Shown here in pieces: positions 17,178 through 26,417 of a stretch of DNA of 64,000 nt (within the stretch, counting starts at the first letter, position 1; the number at the start of each line of letters is the position of its first letter). Source of the DNA: Fibrobacterota bacterium (GTDB taxonomy: Bacteria; Fibrobacterota; Chitinivibrionia; Chitinivibrionales; Chitinispirillaceae); assembly GCA_023459055.1 (NCBI GenBank), contig JAEWVR010000017.1, forward strand, positions 1 to 64,000, given 5' to 3'. The notes beneath the pieces were generated by a model. That model was not told the origin of the DNA and made no database searches. It saw only the letters and a program-made list of their open reading frames with translations. Made by a program: the position numbers and the translations under genes.

Positions 17178-17380
17178 TAGAATTGATGGCGGATTGTCAG
17201 TTAGACAGTCTGCTGTTTAATCTTTATGGTACATTGTACTATAAAATAAATAGCCGGTCTCTCAGAACAATCAATAAGAAAACTATGGAAATTTACAAAT
17301 ACTGATTGTAGAATTTTTTATGTGTACAGACTGGATGGACAGATCGTACACTATATGGTTTTTCAGTTTGAGGAGAGGTT

Positions 17381-18478
17381 GTGTATAATTCAAGAATCAA
17401 CACCTTTGCTCTGCGGTACCTTCCTCTCCTATTTATTTTTATTACTGTTATATCAACCATTGTCCATTATACTACTACAGAACTAAAAAGTTCTTTCAGC
17501 CTTAAAAACAGTATCAGCATTGATCTGATCAGTATTCTGCTTCTGATACCATTATTAATACATTGCAGCAAAAAACTTGGTAAAACAAGAGCCAGTCTTC
17601 TCTTTTTTACAGCGTCAATATTTATGGCCGGGCTGGAATCACTCTGGGTTATACTCGGCAAATTAAAAATTCTAGGAGATTCTTATGATTACGGGGTTGG
17701 ACTCATATGGTTCTTCGATGTTCCCCTCATGATCGGGATCGGATGGTTTTTGTGGATATATGTTTATTATTATCTTGTTTCGCAAGTATTTTCGAAATCA
17801 TCGCTGCTGACTAAATCATTTCTTTGTGGTCTTTTTGGGCTGCTGACAGATCTATGGATTGATCCATCAGTGGTGAACTATCATCTGGTCAATGGTGCTG
17901 AAACTATATGGGAATGGCAGGCAACAACGGGTCCAGTGTTGTTTACGGTACCGGTATATAATTATATAGGGTGGTTTCTGGCAGTTTTTACCGTAGTATT
18001 CCTTTTTGGCAGAATCTGGGATATTGAACACAAAGAGAAGATCGTACTAAGGCATGCAGTACTTCAACTTGCGGCAGGTTGGATTCTTTATGCTGTTATA
18101 GTAAAAATTTTGCAAATAGTACTCAATACATATTTAAACGGCATAGTCTGGTTCCCTCTTAACTTTTCTGAAGGGACGTTTGACATCTTAAGAATAGCTG
18201 CAATAATAATAACTCTTGGGTTTATACCGGTGGTTTTTGTCCTGCTGTTTTGGCGTAGTAAAAAATACCAAAATGTTAAAATTGACCTTTGGTATTTTGT
18301 GCCATATGCAGTAATGATAGGATTTAATCTGACAATGACACTAAAACTACAGTTTGCATTTGAATCATCATATCTGATTTTTATTCATCTTGTCACTATG
18401 GCTTTTCCATATACTGTCCTGATACTCTATTTTAAAAATGCGGGACGCTATGTTAATAGATCTCATCGGCTTCTTTGA
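17381..18478 (+). CDS. Polytopic membrane protein, CruF/carotenoid-biosynthesis-like
   Basis: A 365-residue protein with about nine transmembrane helices. The segments LTDLWIDPSVV and YNYIGWFLAVF resemble the D-x-x-x-DP and N-x-x-GW blocks of the DUF422/CruF family, whose members include carotenoid hydratases. No other carotenoid gene is nearby, so an actual role in carotenoids is uncertain. The start is a GTG at 17381 preceded by GGAGAGG. It lies 200 bp after the His-rich lipoprotein and probably has its own promoter. Confidence 0.6.
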   Translation: MYNSRINTFALRYLPLLFIFITVISTIVHYTTTELKSSFSLKNSISIDLISILLLIPLLIHCSKKLGKTRASLLFFTASIFMAGLESLWVILGKLKILGDSYDYGVGLIWFFDVPLMIGIGWFLWIYVYYYLVSQVFSKSSLLTKSFLCGLFGLLTDLWIDPSVVNYHLVNGAETIWEWQATTGPVLFTVPVYNYIGWFLAVFTVVFLFGRIWDIEHKEKIVLRHAVLQLAAGWILYAVIVKILQIVLNTYLNGIVWFPLNFSEGTFDILRIAAIIITLGFIPVVFVLLFWRSKKYQNVKIDLWYFVPYAVMIGFNLTMTLKLQFAFESSYLIFIHLVTMAFPYTVLILYFKNAGRYVNRSHRLL

Positions 18479-18566
18479 ATAAAACATTCCAAAATATTAT
18501 TTTAAGTGTTAACATGACGATTACAAGCACTTTCAATGGTGCCATATAAGTGACAAGGAGAACTTT

Positions 18567-18920
18567 ATGCTTGATATACAGCGAATTGAAACAAGTGAGG
18601 AATGGGCGCATTCAGGAGTTGTTGTAGCCGGTGATTTTATTTTTATCAGTTATTGTATGGGTAATGAAGGACAAGCAATAGAGAATCAAATAAATGGAGC
18701 ATTTGACGCTTTAGAAAATAGATTGAAACTAGTAAACCTGAATTTAGAATCAGTTGTAAAAATGGATTGTCTATTTAAGAATATTTTTGATATCCAATTT
18801 TTAGGAAATGTAATAAAACAAAGATTTAATGGTAAATATCCTTCCAGAAAGGCCTATGAAACAAAATTTCTCAGGGACGGAATTTCATTCCAGGTTGATG
18901 CGATAGCGTATAGAGGGTAA
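18567..18920 (+). CDS. RidA/YjgF family protein
   Basis: A 117-residue single-domain protein. The family pattern is visible: AHSGVVVAGDFIFISYCMG near the start, QINGAFDALENRLK, and the C-terminal PSRKAYETKFLRDGISFQVD with the conserved arginine that binds the carboxylate of imine intermediates. RidA proteins hydrolyse reactive enamines and imines from PLP enzymes; subfamily members vary, so the exact substrate is open. AAGGAG lies 7 nt before the ATG. It stands alone. Confidence 0.8.
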   Translation: MLDIQRIETSEEWAHSGVVVAGDFIFISYCMGNEGQAIENQINGAFDALENRLKLVNLNLESVVKMDCLFKNIFDIQFLGNVIKQRFNGKYPSRKAYETKFLRDGISFQVDAIAYRG

Positions 18921-19130
18921 TACACAGTTGATCAGGATGATTCTATTTTATTCAAAACGTTGTTTTCTTTAACTTCTTGTTAATTTTAACACCGTTGTTT
19001 CATCCCGGATAATCCAAGGTTCGAATCTCCCTTTAATTAAATTTCACGTGCGATAAAAGTATAGATTCTCCTGCAGCCCGGCAGCGTTGGTGATATACTG
19101 TTAAAATCTCAGTAAAATCAATATCATACA

Positions 19131-19202
19131 AAAAATCAGCGAATTTATGTAAATATGCGCATAAAAATCAGCGAATTTATGTAAATAATTACATAAATTC
19201 GC
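19131..19202. repeat. 25-bp direct repeats plus 14-bp inverted repeat upstream of ATPase
   Basis: A 25-bp sequence starting AAAAATCAGCGAATTTATG occurs twice (19131-19155, 19163-19187). The second copy is also one arm of a perfect 14-bp inverted repeat, GCGAATTTATGTAA (19171-19184) and TTACATAAATTCGC (19189-19202). The array ends 80 bp before the ATPase start, so an operator is the simplest reading. Confidence 0.7.
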
Positions 19203-19282
19203 CGAATATTGAGTATATTGAATTATAAATGTGGAAATTTCCATGTTTAAGGCAAAAAACAGTATCTGTAATGCCTGGAGGG

Positions 19283-20614
19283 ATGATGATGACATATGTA
19301 ACTCGTTCGATTGAACATAAAATAATCAGCTATATTGAATCAGATTCAAATGAGGTATTGCTTCTGGCGGGGGCAAGGCAAACGGGAAAAACAACTCTTG
19401 TTGAGAATGTTGAATTTAGCAAACCTAAATTAATAATAAATTTATGGGATGAGCAGCGTGAGATAATTGCTTTACGTGAGTCAAAAACATTTGATGAATT
19501 TGAACGTGTGCTTAAAACTGTATTTGGATTTGAGCCGGATGGGAGCCGGATATTAATTATTGATGAAGCGCAGGCATCAGAGTCTATTTGTAAATTTATA
19601 ATGGAGATGCATAGGACTTGGATAAAACAGAAAGTAATATTATTAGGTTCATTGCTGGCAAATTTGTATCAACGGGGAATGCCAATGCCTGTTGGCAGGA
19701 CTGTTGAAATAATTGTTCGGCCATTGAATTTCAGGGAGTTTCTAAGGTTTTCAAAAAAGGAAAATTATCTTGAGTATATAAATGATATTGAAAATATACC
19801 GGAAACAATTCACACACTTATACTTGACGAATTCAGAGTTTTCATGCAAATTGGCGGATTGCCCGGAATAGTAAATGCGTATCGTATGAAGCAGGATCTT
19901 ATAATGTATTTTGAATCAATTCTGAATAACCTATACCGTGATGCAGACAGATTTATACATCCGGAAAAGGATAAGATAGGCCGACATGCACAATATGGGC
20001 GGATCGTAGAGACGGTGATGCGTGAAGTGGCTGCACATATATGTTCTCCGACTCAAAATTCGACACTATTGTCAACGGACTCGCCGGCTTACAGAACAAT
20101 TTTACCCCTTGTGCTGGAAGCATTAAATTCATGGCATCTGTTGTATTCTATTCGAAGCCAGGCTGCACAATTGTCAACAAAGGGATATAGCTCAAAAAAA
20201 TATCTATATGATACCGGAATCGCAAATTTTCTTTTAACCCGGTTAATGCCTGTTCAGTTTGGTAAAGGAGATCAGGTATCTGCAATGTTGCTGGAAAATG
20301 CAGTGCTTCAGGAGTGTGTCAGTTATTCGGGAAGTATACAAGCCATACAATCTTACAAGTCATCAAATAAAATAGCAACGGAACTCGACTTTGCAGTAAT
20401 AAAGGATGCCGCGAGAATTCCTTTGGAAGTGAAGTCATCATTGTCGGTGAAAACGCAGACACTGTATCAGATGCTTGATTATATGAATAGGTTTGCAGTT
20501 GAGAATGGTTACGTTGTTTATACCGGCAGATATAAAAAGGAGATACTACATGGTAAGAATATCTACTTTATTCCCCCGTATTTCATTGGACAGTTACTGG
20601 AGAAAACGCTTTGA
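19283..20614 (+). CDS. AAA ATPase with DUF4143 domain
   Basis: About 443 residues. The Walker A GARQTGKTTL is at residues 30-39, the Walker B is ILIIDEAQ, and the C-terminal domain contains ATELDFAVIKDAARIPLEVK, the degraded nuclease-like D...E-x-K signature typical of DUF4143. The family is common in bacterial accessory DNA and its function is mostly unknown. Three ATG codons in a row (19283, 19286, 19289) follow TGGAGGG; any may be used. A conspicuous repeat array lies upstream. No partner gene is adjacent. Confidence 0.88.
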   Translation: MMMTYVTRSIEHKIISYIESDSNEVLLLAGARQTGKTTLVENVEFSKPKLIINLWDEQREIIALRESKTFDEFERVLKTVFGFEPDGSRILIIDEAQASESICKFIMEMHRTWIKQKVILLGSLLANLYQRGMPMPVGRTVEIIVRPLNFREFLRFSKKENYLEYINDIENIPETIHTLILDEFRVFMQIGGLPGIVNAYRMKQDLIMYFESILNNLYRDADRFIHPEKDKIGRHAQYGRIVETVMREVAAHICSPTQNSTLLSTDSPAYRTILPLVLEALNSWHLLYSIRSQAAQLSTKGYSSKKYLYDTGIANFLLTRLMPVQFGKGDQVSAMLLENAVLQECVSYSGSIQAIQSYKSSNKIATELDFAVIKDAARIPLEVKSSLSVKTQTLYQMLDYMNRFAVENGYVVYTGRYKKEILHGKNIYFIPPYFIGQLLEKTL

Positions 20615-20732
20615 ATAGTACTATGATAATTCATGTATAAATGCTTTTCGCATGGTAATTGTGTTCAGAAGAGTATTCGAAAATGTAATATTTAAAAAAA
20701 GGGGTTGTTTTTTTTAAACGAACGTCGTATTT

Positions 20733-20738
20733 TATAAT
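20733..20738 (+). promoter_or_regulatory. Candidate -10 box of the asd leader
   Basis: A perfect TATAAT lies 28 bp before the leader peptide ATG. The region 17-22 bp upstream is T-rich, with TTGTTT at 20705-20710 too far away for an ideal -35, so the promoter may need an activator or an extended element. Confidence 0.45.
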
Positions 20739-20765
20739 CATAGCAGAAAAGTAATGGAATTAATT

Positions 20766-20840
20766 ATGAAAAATACAATAACAACAATAAAACCTCAGAC
20801 TACAAGTAAACGACTCAAGAAACGGGTGCGGGTTTATTGA
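20766..20840 (+). CDS. Putative leader peptide upstream of asd
   Basis: A 24-codon frame, MKNTITTIKPQTT then SKRLKKRVRVY. Thr (five) and Lys (five) codons, plus two Ile, dominate; Thr, Lys and Ile are end products of the aspartate pathway that Asd feeds. It begins much like E. coli ThrL in style. A terminator hairpin follows 34 bp after the stop and lies before asd. The ribosome binding site is weak (GGA about 8 nt upstream). It could instead be a chance frame, but position, composition and terminator together suggest transcription attenuation. Confidence 0.5.
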   Translation: MKNTITTIKPQTTSKRLKKRVRVY

Positions 20841-20874
20841 TTATAGGTGTATAAAATACTGTAAATAAAATCAA

Positions 20875-20905
20875 GGGGCCCGCCGAATGTCGGGTCCCTT
20901 TTTTT
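20875..20905 (+). terminator. Terminator or attenuator before asd
   Basis: GGGGCCCG (20875-20882) and CGGGTCCC (20891-20898) form an 8-bp stem with one G-U pair and an 8-nt loop, followed by seven T. GCGGGTT at 20828-20834, at the end of the leader peptide frame, can pair with GGCCCGC (20877-20883), five Watson-Crick and two G-U pairs, which would disrupt the terminator. Confidence 0.75.
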
Positions 20906-20974
20906 ATGCATGACCAGGGGACTTGACGCAGCGGATCATGCAATTATCACTAATGTGTCATGCAGGGAGTTATC

Positions 20975-22063
20975 ATGTCTCAGAAAATTCAGGTTGGTAT
21001 TCTTGGTGCTACTGGAATGGTAGGTCAGAATTTCATCCGGTTACTTGCAAATCATCCATGGTTTGAAGTAACCTATCTTGCGGCATCACCGAAATCTGCC
21101 GGTCAGACCTATAATGAGGCTGTTAGCGGCAGATGGCATATGAATACCATGATTCCTGAAAGCATTGGAAAAATTGTCGTTCAGGATGCCAGCAATATTG
21201 CCGGTGCAAAGGGAAAATGTCAACTTGTCTTTTCTGCAGTGGAAATGGAAAAGGATGCTATTACAGCACTTGAACTTGCGTATGCAGCTGAAGGTTTTGC
21301 TGTTGTGTCAAACAACTCACCGCATCGCTGGACACCTGATGTCCCAATGGTGATTCCTGAGATCAACCATGGGCATCTTGACATAATTCCACTTCAGCGT
21401 AAAAACCGTGGGTGGTCAAAGGGCCTTTTGGCGGTAAAATCAAACTGTAGTATTCAGAGTTATATGACACCAATATACGCGATGCTGCAAGCTGGATACA
21501 AAATTGACAAAATGTTTATCACGACACTTCAGGCGCTCAGCGGTGCAGGATATCCCGGCCCGTCAGCGTATGATATCGTTGATAATATTATTCCATATAT
21601 CGGTGGTGAAGAGGAAAAGTCCGAAAAGGAACCATTGAAAGTACTTGGAAAAATTGATGGCAGTCAGATTGTCCCGGATGCATCAATGAAAATTACTGCA
21701 CATTGCAACCGTGTTCCTGTAATTAACGGGCATACAGCATGTGTAAGCGTTGGCTTTGATGGCAAAAAACCATCAGTTGATGAAGTGTTGGCATTGTGGA
21801 AAAATTTCCGTTCTGTACCTCAGGAACTCAATCTTCCAAGTGCACCGGTTCAGCCGATAATTTACAGAGAAGAGGCAAACCGTCCTCAACCGCAGAAAGA
21901 TCGTGATCTTGACAAAGCAATGGCAGTTGTTACCGGCCGTCTTCGCGGATGTAATCTGCTTGATCTCCGTTTTGTCGGTTTGCATCATAATACAGTGCGC
22001 GGTGCTGCAGGTGGTGCGATTCTTACGGCAGAACTGATTAAGGCAAAAGGGTATATTGACTGA
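20975..22063 (+). CDS. asd: Aspartate-semialdehyde dehydrogenase
   Basis: A 362-residue NADP-dependent enzyme that reduces aspartyl phosphate to aspartate semialdehyde, the branch point to Lys, Thr, Met and Ile. The nucleotide loop GILGATGMVGQ is at residues 8-18 and the catalytic C158 is in KSNCSIQSY. The layout (HRWTPDVPMVIPEINHGHL) is the archaeal/fungal-like subtype rather than the proteobacterial one. AGGGAG lies 7 nt before the ATG at 20975, so this start is preferred over the ATG five codons upstream. A leader peptide and terminator precede it. It stands alone and ends in a terminator. Confidence 0.93.
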   Translation: MSQKIQVGILGATGMVGQNFIRLLANHPWFEVTYLAASPKSAGQTYNEAVSGRWHMNTMIPESIGKIVVQDASNIAGAKGKCQLVFSAVEMEKDAITALELAYAAEGFAVVSNNSPHRWTPDVPMVIPEINHGHLDIIPLQRKNRGWSKGLLAVKSNCSIQSYMTPIYAMLQAGYKIDKMFITTLQALSGAGYPGPSAYDIVDNIIPYIGGEEEKSEKEPLKVLGKIDGSQIVPDASMKITAHCNRVPVINGHTACVSVGFDGKKPSVDEVLALWKNFRSVPQELNLPSAPVQPIIYREEANRPQPQKDRDLDKAMAVVTGRLRGCNLLDLRFVGLHHNTVRGAAGGAILTAELIKAKGYID

Positions 22064-22097
22064 TTGAGAATTTACTAAGTGGTAAATACGCAACGAG

Positions 22098-22136
22098 ACG
22101 GCCATGGTCTGGATAACGGATTATGGCCGTTTTTCT
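22098..22136 (+). terminator. Terminator after asd
   Basis: ACGGCCAT (22098-22105) and ATGGCCGT (22123-22130) form a perfect 8-bp stem with a 17-nt loop, followed by a T-rich tail. It lies 35 bp after the asd stop codon. Confidence 0.75.
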
Positions 22137-22335
22137 TGCCATTCTGAACACTGTAGTGTTGGGAATTATTCATTTTTCTCCTATTAAACACCAACTGATT
22201 GCCTTAAATGTTTATGAAGAACGTTGAAATCGTTTAATGGAATGATATATACTTGTAAAAAATGTTAACAGTTTAAAGTCGACAGGTGTGGAGCTAATAA
22301 GTATTGAATACTTGTAATACAACGGGAGGATATTT

Positions 22336-23028
22336 ATGAAAATCAGCAAACAGAGCACAGTACTGATTGTTGCAGCGATAATGCTGTTTTGCACAGCATC
22401 ACAAAAGGAAGCTAATTCCCAGAATGTAGATGGAGTCTTAGATCAGGGTGTACGAATTATTCAGTTCTTTTCATCATCTCCTAAAGACACTATTAAAGTA
22501 TATCGGGGTGATGCTCTTGAGATGCAATTTTTAAAAAGGCTGTTTCCGGTGTGCTCGGTATCCATTTCTGGCGCATCATGTAAAGAAAGAGATTCAATAA
22601 AATATATCCGCTTTACAGCTGCTGATACAGGAAACTTTCAGGTTTATTCAAAAGAAAATCAATTGATTACGACATTGAAAGTTATTGAGTATAAAGCTGT
22701 TGGTAAGGCAAAAATAAAAAACCTGTCGGGTAAAGAAGCTGCTGAAATACTCAAGGATACATCCATTTTTATCCTTGATGTCCGGACACCGGCAGAGTAT
22801 CAGGAGGGAAGAATTCCGGGGGCGGTTTTGATTCCGATTTATGAGCTTGCTGATCGTGTTAATGAGCTTAATACGTATAAAAACAAGCCATTGTTTGTGT
22901 ATTGCAGAAGTGGAAATAGAAGTATTGTTGCAATACAAATTCTAACAAAACAAGGGTTTACAAATTTACTTCACTTGAACAGAGGGATTAAGTCCTGGAT
23001 TAATGAAGGGTTACCTTTAGAGAAATAG
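22336..23028 (+). CDS. Exported rhodanese-domain protein
   Basis: A 230-residue protein: signal peptide (1-22), an N-terminal domain of about 100 residues resembling a cupredoxin-like or beta-sandwich module (DTIKVYRGDALEMQF, FTAADTGNFQVYSKENQLIT), then a rhodanese domain (about 130-228) with the active-site loop CRSGNRS. Rhodanese domains move sulfane sulfur, but many exported members have unknown roles. The N-terminal segment with KVYRGDALEMQFL resembles the plastocyanin-type fold but lacks a clear copper site. GGGAGG lies 8 nt before the ATG. Confidence 0.8.
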   Translation: MKISKQSTVLIVAAIMLFCTASQKEANSQNVDGVLDQGVRIIQFFSSSPKDTIKVYRGDALEMQFLKRLFPVCSVSISGASCKERDSIKYIRFTAADTGNFQVYSKENQLITTLKVIEYKAVGKAKIKNLSGKEAAEILKDTSIFILDVRTPAEYQEGRIPGAVLIPIYELADRVNELNTYKNKPLFVYCRSGNRSIVAIQILTKQGFTNLLHLNRGIKSWINEGLPLEK

Positions 23029-23034
23029 GTAAGT

Positions 23035-23059
23035 TGCCGGTGTAGGTATAACATCGGCA
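23035..23059. terminator. Hairpin between convergent genes
   Basis: TGCCGGTGT (23035-23043) and ACATCGGCA (23051-23059) form a 9-bp stem with one G-U pair and a 7-nt loop. It lies between the rhodanese gene and the convergent rtcB gene. The T tract is short, so termination is likely but not certain. Confidence 0.45.
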
Positions 23060-23111
23060 TTAAATAACGTTTAATTAATTCAATTATTTCCAGGAGTTAC
23101 TTAAAAAGCCA

Positions 23112-24614
23112 CTAATCATCGGCACCCGATGAATCTTTAATAACAAAGGTTGCTTTCAACCGTGCGACCGTTGATGCAAGTCCGGCAAGTTCTACGCTTT
23201 TTACCACTTCGTTAAAATCTTTATAGGCTGCGGGAGCTTCATCTTTCGGATAGATCCGGCAATTGGTAATGATATCACTCGATGTAAACTCCCTATCGAT
23301 TGCTACCTGATCAAGGTCACGAAAAGCAGCCTTGCGGCTCATCTGACGCCCTGCTCCGTGATTTACACTATAACAACTCTTTACTGCACCTTCCTTTGCA
23401 ACCATCACCACCGATCCTGATACCGGGTTTCCGGGTAATAAAATCGGATGTCCGGTTGTTGCGAATGGTGTACCTGCAAGCCCGGCATGATTAGCCGGAA
23501 ATGCTCTTGTGGCACCTTTTCTATGCACCCAGGTCGAGCGATTGTTGTAAATTTCTTTTCTGGTAATATTATGACTGATAAAGTAGACAAGATTACCTTT
23601 CACTCCCGGAATAACTTCCTGAAATGCTTCCAGAACAAGGGAGTTAATAAGGAGGTGGTTTACTGTTGCAAAATTGGCTCCGAGTGACATGTCGTCAAGA
23701 TATGCATTAGCCTCCTTTGTGTCAATCGGAGCATAGACAAGCTCACGATCATTTGCCGGAAGTGGTATGTTATTGTTTTCAAAATGCTCTCTTAAAACCT
23801 TGAATTGATTGGTTGCGAGAATATTTCCAAATCCACGCGAACCGCAATGTGAAAGAAATGCAACGTTGTTGTCAAGAAGGCCGAAAACGTCAGCCGTTTT
23901 CAGCGATGAAGCATTTTTTTCGAGTTCAACTATTTCGCATTCTCCAAAATGGTTTCCTCCCCCGTATGATCCAAGTTGCGACAACTTTTCATCAAGGTGT
24001 TTAAAAACGTTTGTCCTGATGATTGTGTCAAGTCGCTCAAGAAGCCCGTCTGATGTACCGGAATGTCCACCATGAAAAGAATCCTCACAGCGACACGGCC
24101 ACGAATCGGGTATTGAAAGAGTCTCACACACCTCTTTTGATGCACCTTCGGTAACTGCTTTAATTGCGGTCTGTTTAGAAATTCTTCGCGATTTTTTTAC
24201 ATCACGCTGCCCCTGACCAGGACCGGTCGGTGTACGCTCTGTGATTGCATTAATAAGCGCACGACGTACTTTTTTATCGGCTATTGCTGATGAGTCAAGA
24301 TCAAGCTGAAGAAGACTCATCGAACATTTAATATCAACTCCGACAGGACCCGGATAAATATGTGTCGGTGATGCAAGAACGCAGCCGATCGGAGCACCAT
24401 AACCGACATGAGCATCCGGGTTGACAATGACATCAGTAACACCCGGTGATGAACGTGCATTTATTGCCTGTTGAAGTGCGGCATCATCAAAACTCTCCCT
24501 GATTGTATCAGTACCGATAACGGTAATCGGTGACAGGTTAGCATCGAAAACAAGTGATGCCATTGCGGGACCGGTTTTTGTGAGCATGGATTTAGGAGAT
24601 GGTGATTTTAACAT
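23112..24614 (-). CDS. rtcB: RNA-splicing ligase RtcB
   Basis: A 500-residue GTP-dependent RNA ligase that joins 2',3'-cyclic phosphate or 3'-phosphate ends to 5'-OH ends. Diagnostic blocks are DAHVGYGAPIGCVLA, GVDIKCSM, GSYGGGNHFGECE, LSHCGSRGFGN, and VNHGAGRQMSR containing the guanylylated histidine. The C-terminal YKDFNEVVKSVELAGL is also typical. It is the normal length. AAGGAACAG precedes the ATG. No RtcA, RtcR or archease gene is adjacent, so it stands alone as a probable RNA repair enzyme. Confidence 0.95.
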   Translation of the reverse strand: MLKSPSPKSMLTKTGPAMASLVFDANLSPITVIGTDTIRESFDDAALQQAINARSSPGVTDVIVNPDAHVGYGAPIGCVLASPTHIYPGPVGVDIKCSMSLLQLDLDSSAIADKKVRRALINAITERTPTGPGQGQRDVKKSRRISKQTAIKAVTEGASKEVCETLSIPDSWPCRCEDSFHGGHSGTSDGLLERLDTIIRTNVFKHLDEKLSQLGSYGGGNHFGECEIVELEKNASSLKTADVFGLLDNNVAFLSHCGSRGFGNILATNQFKVLREHFENNNIPLPANDRELVYAPIDTKEANAYLDDMSLGANFATVNHLLINSLVLEAFQEVIPGVKGNLVYFISHNITRKEIYNNRSTWVHRKGATRAFPANHAGLAGTPFATTGHPILLPGNPVSGSVVMVAKEGAVKSCYSVNHGAGRQMSRKAAFRDLDQVAIDREFTSSDIITNCRIYPKDEAPAAYKDFNEVVKSVELAGLASTVARLKATFVIKDSSGADD

Positions 24615-24903
24615 ATCTGTTCCTTGGTAATAAGATGCATTAATTAATATATATACAGGGATTAACTATCTTTAGCTCCTGTATGCATTATTTAAAACAG
24701 ATGTTGCTACAGTCTGGAGGAAATTGCATTCATTATACCAGACTGGCAGAACGCACTTTCTCTGAGCTGTGTTTGATCCGGACCATTCCGATACCAGGAT
24801 AATACAGTAATTTTATATATCTGTAAGCCAGTCATTAAAGCCAAAAATTATATTTAATAGCTTAAATAACATCTGTTAGCAACTATTCCTGATGGAGAAA
24901 AAA

Positions 24904-25371
24904 ATGAAGGAAAATGAGGCTAAGATTGAATTCGAGAGTCATCAGCTGTTACTGTATGTAGAAAAGAGTGATGGAGAGTATGGTCCGCTTCAGACAGGGT
25001 CATTTCTTACAAAAAACTATGTTGATGATTTTTGGGAAAAACGGGAAAAATTAATTGCGACAACAACCAAAAAGTTGACAGATGGAGAAATCAGCCCGAT
25101 AGCCTATTATATGATCACGGTTGATGTCAGCACAGCAGAGGTGGCATCACGGATTGGAATCAGTCCAAAAATGGTGAGGAAACATCAGGAATTAAGATAC
25201 TTCAGCAGGATTAGCATTGCCATGATGCAAAAATATGCAGCTGTTTTTGGCGTTACGCTAGCGGATATGTTTCAGATTCAGATTCCTTCCGCAACGCATT
25301 ACATACCGAAACAGGAAAAAACAAGAAATCCCTATGTAACAGCATTGTCTGTTGTTAAGGAGACAAAATGA
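24904..25371 (+). CDS. Helix-turn-helix protein of BtrH/ACP cassette
   Basis: About 155 residues. A helix-turn-helix of XRE type is visible in TAEVASRIGISPKMVRKHQE followed by SIAMMQKYAAVFGVTLADMF. The N-terminal half (about 1-60) is polar with no known domain. The ATG at 24904 has GGAG about 5 nt upstream; an ATG four codons earlier lacks one. The stop overlaps the next start (ATGA), so it is coupled with the BtrH-like gene. A regulatory or scaffold role for the cassette is inferred. Confidence 0.7.
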   Translation: MKENEAKIEFESHQLLLYVEKSDGEYGPLQTGSFLTKNYVDDFWEKREKLIATTTKKLTDGEISPIAYYMITVDVSTAEVASRIGISPKMVRKHQELRYFSRISIAMMQKYAAVFGVTLADMFQIQIPSATHYIPKQEKTRNPYVTALSVVKETK

Positions 25372-26378
25372 GCGGGATACCATTTAATCACAGAATGGCT
25401 GCACATTGTGAGTCCGGAACTCTTACAGCCCTGTTAAATCACAAAGGATTACATATTAGTGAGCCGATGGTGTTTGGTGTTTCCGGCGCATTCTTTTTTG
25501 CCTATCTTGATACACCGCAGTTTACATTTCCTCAATTTGTAGTCCGGTCAAAACCGGGTGATATGCGTGCACAGATTGAAAAGCGACTTGGTGTCAAACT
25601 GGTAAAGAAACATTTTACTGACGATAAGGATGCGTTTGAGTATACCAATTTACTGCTTATTAAGAATATTCCCCATGCAGTACAGGTGGATATGTTTTAT
25701 ATGGACTATATTCCCAAATATATGAAAGCGCATTTTAACGGTCACTTTATCACGGTGGTTGGTAAGGAAGGTAATGATTATCTTGTCAGTGACAGTTATT
25801 ATCCATCAATAGTCAAGCTGTCTTCAGAATCAATGGCGATAGCCCGTTTTACAAAAGGGTCACTTGCACCCAGAGGTTTTACCTTTTATCCTCTATCGGT
25901 AATACCCGATTCGGAAATCAATTGGAAAAAACAGATCCATGCAGGAATCAGGCAGGTTGTTTTTAATATGACAAAGATTCCGATTCCATTTCTTGGTGTA
26001 AAAGGTATCCGGAAATTTGCTCATGAAGTGACAAAGTGGCAGACACGTACACGCGATACAGATCATCTGAGCCACGAAATCATGATGATTCATGTGACCC
26101 TTGAAGAGCGTGGAACGGGTGGTGCCGGATTTCGTTTCATGTATGCATCATTTCTCCAGGAGGCATCAAAGCTGCTTAATAATGAATCGCTTTCTGATAT
26201 GTCAAAAAAAATGATGGATAACGGGGATAAATGGAGAGAGATCTCTCTTTTTGTAGCCCGCATCGGAAAGAATCGTGAGCTTGACAGTACAAAAATGAAA
26301 GAGCTTGAATCATTAATTCTGGCGAGGGCGGATTATGAAGAAGCTTTTTTTAAAGAGCTTGGAAAAATTGTAAAGTAA
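25368..26378 (+). CDS. BtrH-like acyltransferase/cysteine-enzyme domain protein
   Basis: A 336-residue protein with the BtrH N-terminal fold (papain-like): catalytic Cys in MAAHCESGTLTALLNHKG (C14) and His in HFNGHFITVVGKEGNDYLVSD. The C-terminal half (ERGTGGAGFRFMYASFLQEA) matches DUF4872 in style. In butirosin synthesis BtrH transfers an acyl group from an acyl carrier protein to an amine. Here the start overlaps the HTH gene and an acyl carrier protein follows 39 bp later, which strongly suggests ACP-dependent acyl transfer. The acyl acceptor is unknown and no aminoglycoside genes are nearby. Confidence 0.8.
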   Translation: MSGIPFNHRMAAHCESGTLTALLNHKGLHISEPMVFGVSGAFFFAYLDTPQFTFPQFVVRSKPGDMRAQIEKRLGVKLVKKHFTDDKDAFEYTNLLLIKNIPHAVQVDMFYMDYIPKYMKAHFNGHFITVVGKEGNDYLVSDSYYPSIVKLSSESMAIARFTKGSLAPRGFTFYPLSVIPDSEINWKKQIHAGIRQVVFNMTKIPIPFLGVKGIRKFAHEVTKWQTRTRDTDHLSHEIMMIHVTLEERGTGGAGFRFMYASFLQEASKLLNNESLSDMSKKMMDNGDKWREISLFVARIGKNRELDSTKMKELESLILARADYEEAFFKELGKIVK

Positions 26379-26417
26379 GATACGCGTAACATTGAGTAAA
26401 TAAAGGATTGACATAAT

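Noticed and set aside
18995..19035. Degraded tRNA (GGTTCGAATC-like T loop)
   Set aside because: The T stem does not pair and no other arms are present, so the match is probably chance.
20841..20974. Lysine riboswitch upstream of asd
   Set aside because: The leader between promoter and asd is about 230 nt and is taken up by the peptide frame and terminator; no conserved lysine-riboswitch core or multi-helix junction could be recognised.
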